Assembly: GCA_947473355.1 (NCBI GenBank) | Contig: CANJCQ010000015.1 | Span: 1 to 59,834 of the forward strand | From: Sphingomonadaceae bacterium | GTDB lineage: Bacteria; Pseudomonadota; Alphaproteobacteria; Sphingomonadales; Sphingomonadaceae | DNA: 59,834 nt | Reading direction: 5' to 3' | Shown here: positions 51,588 through 59,690 of the stretch, in pieces | Numbering within the stretch: position 1 is the first letter of the stretch | Layout of the letters: each line of letters begins with the position of its first letter | Notes under the pieces: generated by a model | The model's database searches: none | What the model was told of the DNA's origin: nothing | Seen by the model: only the letters and a program-made list of their open reading frames with translations | Position numbers and translations under genes: made by a program

Positions 51588-52559
51588 ATGCGCGCCACCC
51601 TCAACCGTCCGCCGCCGGAGCAGCTGGTTCTTTATGAAAAGGACCCTGCGACCAAGATTGCGACGATCACGCTCAACCGCCCCGACGCGCTCAATGCGCC
51701 GACCGTGGCAGCGCGGCTGCGCTTTGCCGACCTGGTCCACCGCGCCAATATCGACGACGACGTCAAAGTGCTGGTGATCCGCGGCGTGGGCAAGAATCTG
51801 GGATCCGGCGCCGACCTTGAAGAGCAGGACGGCATGCTCAATCCGCAAGCAGACACCTCGCTGCTGCATGAATTCAAGATCGCCGAGGACGGCACGGTAA
51901 AATATCCGCCGCCGGGCTCCTATCGCTTCCTCGGCTCCATCACCAATCTCTATGCAGACGATCAGTTCGGCTGCCGCGCATTGCAGAACTTCAAGAAAAT
52001 CTCGATCCTCGAGTGCAAGGGCTATGTCTATGGCTGGCACTTCTATCTCGCCGGCGACGCAGACATCGTCGTCTCTTCAGAAGAGGCGCTCTATGGCCAC
52101 GCTGCCTTCCGCTATGTCGGCTGGGGGCCAAGAATGTGGACCTGGGCCGAAATGATGGGCGTGCGCAAGTTCATGGAAATGGTCTTCACTGGCCGGCCGT
52201 TCACCGCCCAGCAGATGTATGATTGCAACTTCATCAACTCGGTGGTCCCGCGCGATCAGCTGGAAGCCGAAGTCGCCAAATATGCCCACGCCTGCTCGAT
52301 CACGCGGCCAACAGATACTGTGGTGGCGCAGAAGACCTTCTTCGAGATCTACAAGCAGTATCGCGGCGAATATATGGGAAGCTTGCTGACCGGTATGCTT
52401 GAAGGCTCGAAGCCGATGATGGCCGACGATCCGGGGGCAGGCGATCTGGGCCTTGGCGATAATGTCATGGAAAAGGGCCTCGCCAATTCGGTCAAGGACA
52501 ACGACGCAAGGTTCCCGGCCGACTGGCGGCTGAGCTATGGGGGCCGGGCGAAGCCTTGA
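51588..52559 (+). CDS. Enoyl-CoA hydratase/isomerase family protein
   Basis: A 323-residue crotonase-superfamily protein: KIATITLNRPDALNAPTVAA, LVIRGVGKNLGSGADLEEQD, ILECKGYVYGWHFYLAGDAD and ALYGHAAFRYVGWGPRMWTW. It is longer than standard hydratases, with an insertion containing YPPPGSYRFLGSIT. The usual catalytic glutamates are not obvious (Y-G-W-H in place of G-G-G-x-E), so the reaction may differ from hydration. GAGAG precedes the ATG. Confidence 0.82.
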   Translation: MRATLNRPPPEQLVLYEKDPATKIATITLNRPDALNAPTVAARLRFADLVHRANIDDDVKVLVIRGVGKNLGSGADLEEQDGMLNPQADTSLLHEFKIAEDGTVKYPPPGSYRFLGSITNLYADDQFGCRALQNFKKISILECKGYVYGWHFYLAGDADIVVSSEEALYGHAAFRYVGWGPRMWTWAEMMGVRKFMEMVFTGRPFTAQQMYDCNFINSVVPRDQLEAEVAKYAHACSITRPTDTVVAQKTFFEIYKQYRGEYMGSLLTGMLEGSKPMMADDPGAGDLGLGDNVMEKGLANSVKDNDARFPADWRLSYGGRAKP

Positions 52560-52588
52560 TGAAGATGCCAGGGACAGCATTTTCTGCC

Positions 52589-52689
52589 CCCCTCCCGCAG
52601 GCGGGAGGGGTCGGGGGTGGGCCTTGCCGATCCGCCTCTTCGCCTGCCCGGACTGACCCACCCCTAACCCCTCCCGCCTGCGGGAGGGG
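52589..52689. repeat. Bipartite C/G-rich inverted repeat before the aldo/keto reductase
   Basis: The left hairpin CCCCTCCCGC-AGGCGGGAGGGG starts at 52589, and a matching right arm ends with CCCGCCTGCGGGAGGGG at 52689. The flanking GGGGGTGGGC and GACCCACCCC also pair. The spacer of about 35 bases is unique. Its right end is 12 bases before the GTG of the next gene. Confidence 0.8.
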
Positions 52690-52700
52690 AACTTAGCGCC

Positions 52701-53726
52701 GTGCAATACGCCCCTCTCGGCTCCTCCGGCCTGATCGTATCGCGACTGGCCTTCGGGGCTTCGACCTTCACCAGCGGCGACCAGTCGCTGCCCGGCTTCT
52801 ACAAGGCAGGGCCGCAGGTGGCCGCCGCGCTGATCAATCAGGCCATCGACGGCGGCATCACCTATTTCGACACGGCCGATGTCTATGCTGGCGGCCAGTC
52901 GGAACAACTACTCGGCGCGGCATTGAAGGGGCACCGGCAGAACGTGATGCTCTCGACCAAGGTCGGCAATTTCGGCGGCAGGCACCCTGACGTCCAGACA
53001 TGGGGCCTCTCCCGCAAGCACATCCTGTGGTCGATTGACCAGAGCTTGGGGCGGCTCGGCACGGACCACGTCGACGCCTACATCGTCCACCGCGTTGATC
53101 CCGACACCCCTTTGGAGGACAGCCTCGCCGCGCTCGACGAAGTGGTGCGCGCGGGCAAGGCGCGCAGCATCGGCTTTTCGAACTGGCCGGCATGGCTCGC
53201 CGCCGCCGCCATCGGCCTGCAGCGCGCCAATGGCTGGGCCGAGTTCAGCCACGGGCAGATGTATTATTCGCTGCTCGGCCGCGATGTCGAGCGCGACACT
53301 GTGGCGATGATGCAGCATTTCGGCCTCGGCATGAGCGTGTGGAGCCCGCTGGCCTATGGCTTCCTCGCGGGCGGATATACGCCGGAGGACATGGCCAAGG
53401 ACGACAACCGCTTCGGCAAGAGTGACTGGCTGCGCTTCGACCGCGACCAGGCCTTTGCGCTCCTGCCCAAGCTGCGCGACTTGGCTGAAGCAAAGCAATG
53501 CTCGATGGCGCAGCTCGCCTTGGCCTGGCTGCTGTCCAAGGATAGCGTGTCCACTGTCCTGCTCGGCGCGACCAAGCAGCACCAGCTCGCCGACAATCTC
53601 GGCGCGGCGGAAGTGGTACTTAGCGAAGACGAGCTTGCGCAATTGGATGCTGCAACAAAGTTCCCGCCGCACTATCCATCGTCAAACTGGGTCGAATCGA
53701 TGTTGCCGGGGAGGAAGAAGACATGA
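52701..53726 (+). CDS. Aldo/keto reductase (GTG start)
   Basis: A 341-residue AKR. The catalytic tetrad can be read as the Asp in ITYFDTADVYAGG with its Tyr, Lys in VMLSTKVGNF, and His in AYIVHRVDPDTPLEDS; the cofactor loop is near LGATKQHQLADNL. It reduces a ketone or aldehyde with NADPH. The GTG at 52701 follows the intergenic repeat. Its stop overlaps the CoA-transferase start by four bases. Confidence 0.9.
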   Translation: MQYAPLGSSGLIVSRLAFGASTFTSGDQSLPGFYKAGPQVAAALINQAIDGGITYFDTADVYAGGQSEQLLGAALKGHRQNVMLSTKVGNFGGRHPDVQTWGLSRKHILWSIDQSLGRLGTDHVDAYIVHRVDPDTPLEDSLAALDEVVRAGKARSIGFSNWPAWLAAAAIGLQRANGWAEFSHGQMYYSLLGRDVERDTVAMMQHFGLGMSVWSPLAYGFLAGGYTPEDMAKDDNRFGKSDWLRFDRDQAFALLPKLRDLAEAKQCSMAQLALAWLLSKDSVSTVLLGATKQHQLADNLGAAEVVLSEDELAQLDAATKFPPHYPSSNWVESMLPGRKKT

Positions 53727-54838
53727 GCGGGGCTCTGGAAGGCACATTGGTCATCGAAGTCGCCGAACGTCCGGCCGGCGAATATACCGCCAAGCTGCTC
53801 GCCGAACTGGGGGCACAGGTCATCAAGATCGAGCGCCCCGGCGGCGCGCCGACCCGCATGATGGGACCGCACAAGGACGGGCAGAGCGCGGTTTTTGGCT
53901 TCTTCAACACCGGCAAGAAATCGCTGGTGCTGGATCTCGCCAAGCCAGCCGACCGCGCCACGCTGGACGGCCTCCTCGCCCGCGCGCAGGTGCTGATCGA
54001 CGATCATGACGAGGCATGGGGCGCTGCGCATGGCCTGACCTCCTCCGGCGTCGCCGCAGCCCATCCGCATCTGGTCCACTGCATTATCACTCCGTTCGGC
54101 CAAGGCGCCCCGCAGGAGTGGCAGATGGCGCAGCCGATCAACGTCATCAATGCCGGCGGCTGGGCCTATCACAGCCCGACCGAAGCCAAGGAGGACAAGC
54201 CGCCGCTGAAAGGCGCGGGCCGCTTCCTGCCCGATTACGAAGCCGGGATCGATGCCGCGACTTGCGTCATGGCCTCGCTCCACCGCCAGCGCCGGACGGG
54301 AACTGGCCAGTTGATCGACATTTCCGAAATCGAAGTGCAGATCAACCGCATCGACTGTGTGCTCGACCGGCTGCTGGCAGGCGATGTCGAGCCCAGCCGT
54401 GAGCGCACTGCCTATGACATGGGCGGCCCGGCCACCTGCTTTGCCTGCAAGGACGGGCACGTATATCTGTTCATGACCACGCAAGGCCACTGGCAGGCGC
54501 TGGGCAATCTGATGGGCAATCCCGGATGGTTTGGCCAGTTCAAACCCGACTGGCTCGAATTCCACTGCACGAAAGATCGCGTGGACGAATTCCGCACCCT
54601 GTTCCGCCCGTGGATTGCTAGCCAGGACAAGCTCGCCATCACCGAAGCGGCGCAGAAGGCCGGGCTCGCCATGGTGCCGATCAACACCGCTGCCGACTTG
54701 CCGAAGAACGAGCAATTCATCCACCGCGGCTTCTTTCAAGAAGTGGCCGGGCTCATGTACCCCGGCCTGCCCTTCCGGATGAGCGCCTCGCCGCCACGCA
54801 TTACAGCGCCTGCGCCCCTGCTGGGAGAAGGGATATGA
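53723..54838 (+). CDS. CaiB/BaiF (family III) CoA-transferase, first of two
   Basis: A 371-residue family III CoA-transferase: RPAGEYTAKLLAELGAQVIK, SLVLDLAKPADRA, and the likely active-site acid in FLPDYEAGIDAATCVMASLH followed by GTGQLIDISEIE. It moves CoA between carboxylic acids and so activates the substrate without ATP. It is coupled to the aldo/keto reductase by an ATGA overlap. A second transferase follows after a long inverted repeat. Confidence 0.9.
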   Translation: MSGALEGTLVIEVAERPAGEYTAKLLAELGAQVIKIERPGGAPTRMMGPHKDGQSAVFGFFNTGKKSLVLDLAKPADRATLDGLLARAQVLIDDHDEAWGAAHGLTSSGVAAAHPHLVHCIITPFGQGAPQEWQMAQPINVINAGGWAYHSPTEAKEDKPPLKGAGRFLPDYEAGIDAATCVMASLHRQRRTGTGQLIDISEIEVQINRIDCVLDRLLAGDVEPSRERTAYDMGGPATCFACKDGHVYLFMTTQGHWQALGNLMGNPGWFGQFKPDWLEFHCTKDRVDEFRTLFRPWIASQDKLAITEAAQKAGLAMVPINTAADLPKNEQFIHRGFFQEVAGLMYPGLPFRMSASPPRITAPAPLLGEGI

Positions 54839-54858
54839 CATCCCTGGCATGGCTCTCT

Positions 54859-55039
54859 CCTTCCCCCTTGATGGGGGAAGGATACGCAGGCTTGGCGACT
54901 TGTCGCCTAGCCGCAGTTGGATGGGGGTGTGCTCGCAACCGAACACAGCGCATCCGGCAAGCTCACCCCCATCCAACTGCGACTAACGCCCGCTTCGCGG
55001 GCACAAGTCTCCGTATCCTTCCCCCATCAAGGGGGAAGG
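54859..55039. repeat. Long inverted repeat with perfect 26-bp and 18-bp arm pairs
   Basis: Outer arms 54859-54884 and 55014-55039 are perfect complements over 26 bases, each a hairpin around TTGAT or ATCAA. Inner arms 54912-54929 and 54964-54981 are perfect over 18 bases. The whole could fold into one cruciform or RNA hairpin between the two CoA-transferase genes. Confidence 0.88.
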
Positions 55040-55054
55040 GAGAAAAGCGAATCT

Positions 55055-56278
55055 ATGCCCCAACCTGAACCCACCTTGCCAAACCGGGGCGGACCGCTCG
55101 CAGGCATCCGCGTGCTCGAGATCACCAAGGTCTGGGCCGGGCCTTATGCCGGCAAAATCCTCGCGGCCCTGGGTGCCGAAGTGATCAAGGTCGAAAGCGC
55201 CACCAACCTCGACGAAATGCGCGCCTATGGCGGGGTCGACATCAATTCCGCGCCCTATTTCGTTTCGATCAACCAGGAGATCCTCTCGGTCCAGGTCAAC
55301 ATGAAGACCGATGAGGGGCTGGAGCTGGTCCGCCAGATGGTGGCGAAGAGCGACATCGTGGTCGACAACATCCGTCCCGGCGCGATGGAGCGCTCCAAGC
55401 TGGACTATGAACACCTGAAGGAGATCAAGCCTGACATCATCCAGTGCTCGATCAAGATGTGGGGCACTGATGGGCCGCTCGGCTATCAGACCGGCTATGC
55501 CCCCTGCTTCGCCGCGCTGTCTGGCCTCACCAACCTCGTTGGCTACGAAGGCGAGACGCCCGAAGGCATGAACATCCGCTATGGCGACGCCACTGCCGGG
55601 GCCTGGGCCGCGCTCGCCTGCATTGCCGCGCTGAACCACCGCGACCGCACCGGCGAGGGCCAGTTCATCGACCATTCGGCGGTTGAGTCCATGACGGCCC
55701 TCGTCGGCGACAGCCTGTTTGCCTATGCCCTGACCGGCGAAGTGCCAAAGTCGGACGGCAATTTTCACCCCGAGATCTGCCCGCACGGCGCCTATCCTTG
55801 CGCTGATGGCGAATGGATCTCCATTGCCGCTGCCGATGAAGTGGAGTGGCTGTCGCTGTGCCGGGTGCTTGAGGCAGGCTCCCTCGCCGCCGATCCGCGC
55901 TATGCGGCGCTCGCCCGCCGCCTCGAAAACCGCCACGCACTCGATGCGGCGCTCGGCGCGCTGACCAGCACGCACAACGCCGGCGCGCTTGCCGAAGCGC
56001 TGCGCCACGCCGGGGTTCCCGCCTTCCGCTCGCAAAGCTCGATCGATCTGTGCGGCGACGACTGGCTGTGGGGCCGCGAGGGCTTCCGGATGGTCAGTGA
56101 CCACAAGAACGGCAGCCGCCCGATCATCGGCCCGTCATGGCGGATGGAGCCCGACATGGCCAAGGTCGAACGCGGCGCGCCCTTGCTGGGCGAGCACAAC
56201 GACTACGTCTATCGCGAGGTCCTCGGCCTGTCGCAGGAACGGCTGGAAGATCTGGTCGCACGCAAGGTGGTGGAGTGA
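55055..56278 (+). CDS. CaiB/BaiF (family III) CoA-transferase, second of two
   Basis: A 407-residue family III CoA-transferase: IRVLEITKVWAGPYAGKILA, LGAEVIKVESATN, GAMERSKLDYEHLKEIKPDI, and the active-site region MNIRYGDATAGAWAALACIA with FIDHSAVESM. It is only distantly similar to the first one, so the two may act on different CoA donors or acceptors, or pair as subunits. The ATG at 55055 is chosen because the family fold starts shortly after; the repeat lies just upstream. Confidence 0.9.
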   Translation: MPQPEPTLPNRGGPLAGIRVLEITKVWAGPYAGKILAALGAEVIKVESATNLDEMRAYGGVDINSAPYFVSINQEILSVQVNMKTDEGLELVRQMVAKSDIVVDNIRPGAMERSKLDYEHLKEIKPDIIQCSIKMWGTDGPLGYQTGYAPCFAALSGLTNLVGYEGETPEGMNIRYGDATAGAWAALACIAALNHRDRTGEGQFIDHSAVESMTALVGDSLFAYALTGEVPKSDGNFHPEICPHGAYPCADGEWISIAAADEVEWLSLCRVLEAGSLAADPRYAALARRLENRHALDAALGALTSTHNAGALAEALRHAGVPAFRSQSSIDLCGDDWLWGREGFRMVSDHKNGSRPIIGPSWRMEPDMAKVERGAPLLGEHNDYVYREVLGLSQERLEDLVARKVVE

Positions 56279-56368
56279 CCTTGCTGCAGAACAAATAATC
56301 TTCCACCTGCGGGCTTGACCCGATTGCTGCACTCCTGCCTAATCGGCGCAGAGTTGGAGAGGAAAAAC

Positions 56369-57205
56369 ATGAACCGTAGCGATCTCGATGGCCTTGGCTA
56401 TCGCGGCAAGACAGTAGTCATAACCGGCGGTTCGTCGGGCATGGGCGAGGCTGCTGCGCAGCTGCTCGGCGAGCTGGGCGCGAGCGTGCACATCGCCGAT
56501 ATTGCCGAGCCGAAAGTGGCCTGCGCCAGCTTCACCCATGTCGATCTCGCCGATCCGGCCAGCGTTGTCGCAGCCACGGCCAGCCTGGCAAGTATCGGCC
56601 CGATCGACTTCCTGTTTCCGATCGCAGGCGTACCGCCCCACGCAATCGGCGCGCTCAATTGCATGCTGATCAACTATGTCGGCACGCGTCAGTTTACGGA
56701 AAGCCTGCTCCCGCAGGTGCGCGATGGCGGCACGGTGTGCCTGATCACTTCGACCGCAGCGCGCGGCTGGCTGCATCACCTGGCCGAAAACCTTGAGATC
56801 GTCGCGCTCGATCCGCTGGCGGTCGGCGCCTTCTATGAGGCCAATCCCGACAAGCTGCGCGATGGCTACAGTGCGTCGAAGGAACTGCTCACGGTCTGGA
56901 TCCATCAGGCAGCAATTGCGCTGGCCGAGACGCGCCGCATCCGCCTCAACGGCATCGCCCCTTGCGCCACTGGCACGCCCTTCATGGAAGAGAGCGCAAA
57001 GGTGCTGGGGCAAGCCTTCATGGACGCCTATCCGCACCCGCTGCTAGGCCGCATGCCGACTGGCGAGGAGCAGGCCTGGTCGCTGCTGCTGCTTTCCAGC
57101 CCGCTCAACGCCGCCGTAACGGGCGCGGTTCTCGCCACCGACGAAGGCAACGTCGGCGGCATGATCACCGGCGCACTCACCGCTGCATACGTTCAGGCCC
57201 GCTAA
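56369..57205 (+). CDS. Short-chain dehydrogenase/reductase (divergent SDR)
   Basis: A 278-residue SDR: VVITGGSSGMGEAAAQLLGE for cofactor binding, VCLITSTAARGW with the Ser, and DGYSASKELLTVW with the Tyr-x3-Lys pair. The usual NNAG is replaced by FPIAGVPP, as in 3-alpha-hydroxysteroid dehydrogenase-like SDRs. A long loop (WLHHLAENLEIVALDPLAVG) lies between Ser and Tyr. GAGAGG precedes the ATG at 56369. It probably oxidises or reduces a secondary alcohol or ketone of the pathway substrate. Confidence 0.88.
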   Translation: MNRSDLDGLGYRGKTVVITGGSSGMGEAAAQLLGELGASVHIADIAEPKVACASFTHVDLADPASVVAATASLASIGPIDFLFPIAGVPPHAIGALNCMLINYVGTRQFTESLLPQVRDGGTVCLITSTAARGWLHHLAENLEIVALDPLAVGAFYEANPDKLRDGYSASKELLTVWIHQAAIALAETRRIRLNGIAPCATGTPFMEESAKVLGQAFMDAYPHPLLGRMPTGEEQAWSLLLLSSPLNAAVTGAVLATDEGNVGGMITGALTAAYVQAR

Positions 57206-57232
57206 AATCCATCCCATCTGGAGCATACGTCC

Positions 57233-57640
57233 ATGTCATCACCACCCCGGCCCCGGCCAAGACTCGACAGTGTCAACCACGCCTTCTGGACCGGCGGCGC
57301 CGAAGGCGATCTGATGATTGTCAAATGCGGCGATTGCGGCGAGTTCACCCATCCGCCCCAGATCCTGTGCCGCCACTGCCAGTCGGAAAATGTCGCGCCG
57401 ACAGCGGTTGCCGGGACTGGGGCGGTGGAAACCTTCACGATTAACTATCAGCCCTGGGTGAAGGACCTCGAAGTGCCTTACGTCATCGCCCGGGTGCGGC
57501 TCGACGGGGTGCCTGGGGTTTACCTGACCACCAACATTGTCGGCTGCCCGGTCGAGGATGTGAAATTCGATGACAAGGTGCGCGTCAAGTTCGAGGAACA
57601 GGACGGCATCTTCTATCCCCTGTTTGAGAAGGTGAGCTAA
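57233..57640 (+). CDS. DUF35 Zn-ribbon/OB-fold protein, thiolase partner
   Basis: A 135-residue protein with a rubredoxin-like zinc ribbon (C32, C35, C46, C49 in CGDCGEF and CRHCQ) followed by an OB-fold with VETFTINYQPWVKDLEVPYV. Proteins of this type bind thiolase-like partners and acyl-CoA, for example in steroid side-chain cleaving aldolases and polyketide acetyltransferases. The stop is one base before the thiolase-like gene, and the pair surely acts together. Confidence 0.9.
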   Translation: MSSPPRPRPRLDSVNHAFWTGGAEGDLMIVKCGDCGEFTHPPQILCRHCQSENVAPTAVAGTGAVETFTINYQPWVKDLEVPYVIARVRLDGVPGVYLTTNIVGCPVEDVKFDDKVRVKFEEQDGIFYPLFEKVS

Positions 57641-57641
57641 G

Positions 57642-58805
57642 ATGGCCCGCGAAGCATATATCACTGGCGTCGGCCAGTCCGAAGTCGGCGTCCGCCTGCC
57701 CCGTCATCCCTTGCTGCTGACGATCGATGCGATCAACGTGGCGCTCAAGGACGCAGGGCTGACACTCGACCAGATCGACGGCGTCTTTTCGTTCCCCGGC
57801 AAGAGCAATGGCTATCTCGCCTTCTCGCCGGTCGGCACTGACGAGATCATCGAAGTCTGCGGCATCAAGTCGAAGTGGCAGATGGGCGCGATGGAACAGC
57901 CCGCCCAGCTTTCCGCCATCGGCATGGCGGCGATGGCTGTGAAAGAAGGCCTGTGCCGCCACGTCATCTGCTTCCGCACGGTCTATGAGGCGGGCGGCAT
58001 GGCCAATCCGGCAGAATACATGCCGCTGCAGCACAAGGAAGTTTCGGGCGGATCGCAATGGACCTCGCCGTTCTTTGCGACCTCCGCCGCCTGCTGGACC
58101 GCGCAATATGCCCAGCGCCATGTCTACAAATACGGCATGACCCGCGAGCAGCTGGCCCAGATCGCCATCAATGGCTCGAAGAACGCCATGCTCAACCCCA
58201 ATGCGCGCGCGATCACCAAGGAAGAGCTGACGCTCGACAAATACATGTCGGCACGGATGATCACGACGCCGCTGTGCCTTTATGATTGCGACCGCTTCAC
58301 CGATTGCTCGACAGTGATCATCGTCTCGGCTGGCGACGCGCTCGACGAAGTCTCTGCCGATCCAGTGCGGATTGCCGCCATGTCGGGTTCGGTCGATCGC
58401 TACTCATGGGATCAGGCCGAATGGTCCGCTGCCTATGACGCCGGGCCAGACCTCTGGAAGAACACCGATTACAGCGTGAAAGACGTCGACACTGCCCAGT
58501 TCTACGACGGCTTCGCCTTCCTGCCGCTCACCTGGCTCGAGGGCCTCGGCTTCTGCGAAAAGGGCGAGGCGCACAAGTTCATCGAAGGCGGCACGCGAAT
58601 TGCCCGCGATGGCGAACTGCCACTCAACACCGGCGGCGGCCAGCTTGGCGCCGGGCGGCTGCACGGCTTCGGCTTTGCGCATGAGGCAGTGACGCAGCTC
58701 CGCAAGGCAGCCGGACCGCGCCAGATTCCGGGCGATCCCAGGGTGGCCGTGGCCACCTCGGGCGGTGGACCGCTGGCGGCGGCGCTGCTGCTGGCGCGGG
58801 ATTGA
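57642..58805 (+). CDS. Thiolase-like (lipid-transfer protein / SCP-x type) protein
   Basis: A 387-residue thiolase-fold protein: AYITGVGQSEVGVRLPRHPL, ALKDAGLTLDQIDGVFSFPG, and the C-terminal NTGGGQLGAGRLHGFGFAHE. At the place of the nucleophilic cysteine of true thiolases (N-C-x-S-G) it has WQMGAMEQPAQLSAIGMA, so that cysteine seems absent. With its DUF35 partner this fits an Ltp-type aldolase that cleaves a beta-hydroxyacyl-CoA, better than a thiolase. The exact reaction is inferred. Confidence 0.87.
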   Translation: MAREAYITGVGQSEVGVRLPRHPLLLTIDAINVALKDAGLTLDQIDGVFSFPGKSNGYLAFSPVGTDEIIEVCGIKSKWQMGAMEQPAQLSAIGMAAMAVKEGLCRHVICFRTVYEAGGMANPAEYMPLQHKEVSGGSQWTSPFFATSAACWTAQYAQRHVYKYGMTREQLAQIAINGSKNAMLNPNARAITKEELTLDKYMSARMITTPLCLYDCDRFTDCSTVIIVSAGDALDEVSADPVRIAAMSGSVDRYSWDQAEWSAAYDAGPDLWKNTDYSVKDVDTAQFYDGFAFLPLTWLEGLGFCEKGEAHKFIEGGTRIARDGELPLNTGGGQLGAGRLHGFGFAHEAVTQLRKAAGPRQIPGDPRVAVATSGGGPLAAALLLARD

Positions 58806-58865
58806 CTCGAATACGGAGCAAACTGGGCTGGGCAAAGTAGCGAAATTGCTGAATGAAGCTGGGTG

Positions 58866-59690
58866 ATGGCCCAATCGCTTATCGCCATGATTGCTCCGGC
58901 ATCAGCCGATGCATCGCCTGCGCAGCGCGGGGCGCTGGCGGCGCTGCGCGATACGCCGCATGCGCTGTGCCTGTTCGAGCTGGAACCTGGCTCGCCCGCG
59001 CTGCTTGGTGACCTGCGCAATTATCTGAGGCAGCTGCGCCCGGGCGGCGTGATCCTGTTGCCGCCACTGGCGGATCGCGCCGAGGTCACTGCCGCCTGCC
59101 TTGAATTCACCTGCAATGTGGTGCGCCTTGCTTCCGGCCCGTTCGAAGGGCCCATCACCACACTGTGCTCAAACCACCGCCAGGCCGCAGCCGATGCCAC
59201 CAATTATCTGATCGCCATCGGCCACCAACGCATCGCCTTCATCGCCGGACCGGATGGCTGCCACGCCTCGCGCGAATGCGAACTTGGCTATATCGACGCG
59301 CTGGCGGCGCAAGGCCTTGATCGCGGCGCCGAACTGGTCGCTGCCTCCGATGGCACATTCGCATCGGGCGAGGCCGCGGCCAATCTGCTTTTCGAAGTCA
59401 GCCCGCGCCCCACAGCCATCCTCGCCGCCAGCGATGAACTTGCCGCAGGCGCGCTGCATGCGGCGCACGAACTTGGCATTGCGGTGCCGGGTGATCTGTC
59501 GATTGCCGGCTTTGGCGACAGCCCCGTGGCCGCGCGGCTCTGGCCGCAGCTGACCAGCGTGCGCCTGCCCGACAGCGAGATGGGCTTTGCTGCCGCGATC
59601 GAACTGGTCGGCAATGCGGAGAACCCGCCCCAGCCGGTCGAATTCTTCGGCAGTCTTGTATTGCGTGCCTCGACCGGGCCGGTGGCCTAA
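58866..59690 (+). CDS. LacI-type periplasmic-binding-like sensor domain without HTH
   Basis: A 274-residue protein that matches the effector-binding half of LacI regulators: SLIAMIAPASADASPAQRGA, ATNYLIAIGHQRIAFIAGPD, AILAASDELAAGALHAAHEL and VPGDLSIAGFGDSPVAARLW. The 50-60-residue helix-turn-helix head is missing, and only 60 bases separate it from the thiolase-like gene, too few for one. It may be a truncated regulator or a ligand-binding protein of another kind. GTG 58863 is an alternative start. Confidence 0.8.
   Translation: MAQSLIAMIAPASADASPAQRGALAALRDTPHALCLFELEPGSPALLGDLRNYLRQLRPGGVILLPPLADRAEVTAACLEFTCNVVRLASGPFEGPITTLCSNHRQAAADATNYLIAIGHQRIAFIAGPDGCHASRECELGYIDALAAQGLDRGAELVAASDGTFASGEAAANLLFEVSPRPTAILAASDELAAGALHAAHELGIAVPGDLSIAGFGDSPVAARLWPQLTSVRLPDSEMGFAAAIELVGNAENPPQPVEFFGSLVLRASTGPVA

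Noticed and set aside
53672..56104. Two long minus-strand frames opposite the CoA-transferases
   Set aside because: Both mirror strongly supported plus-strand genes and show no domains.
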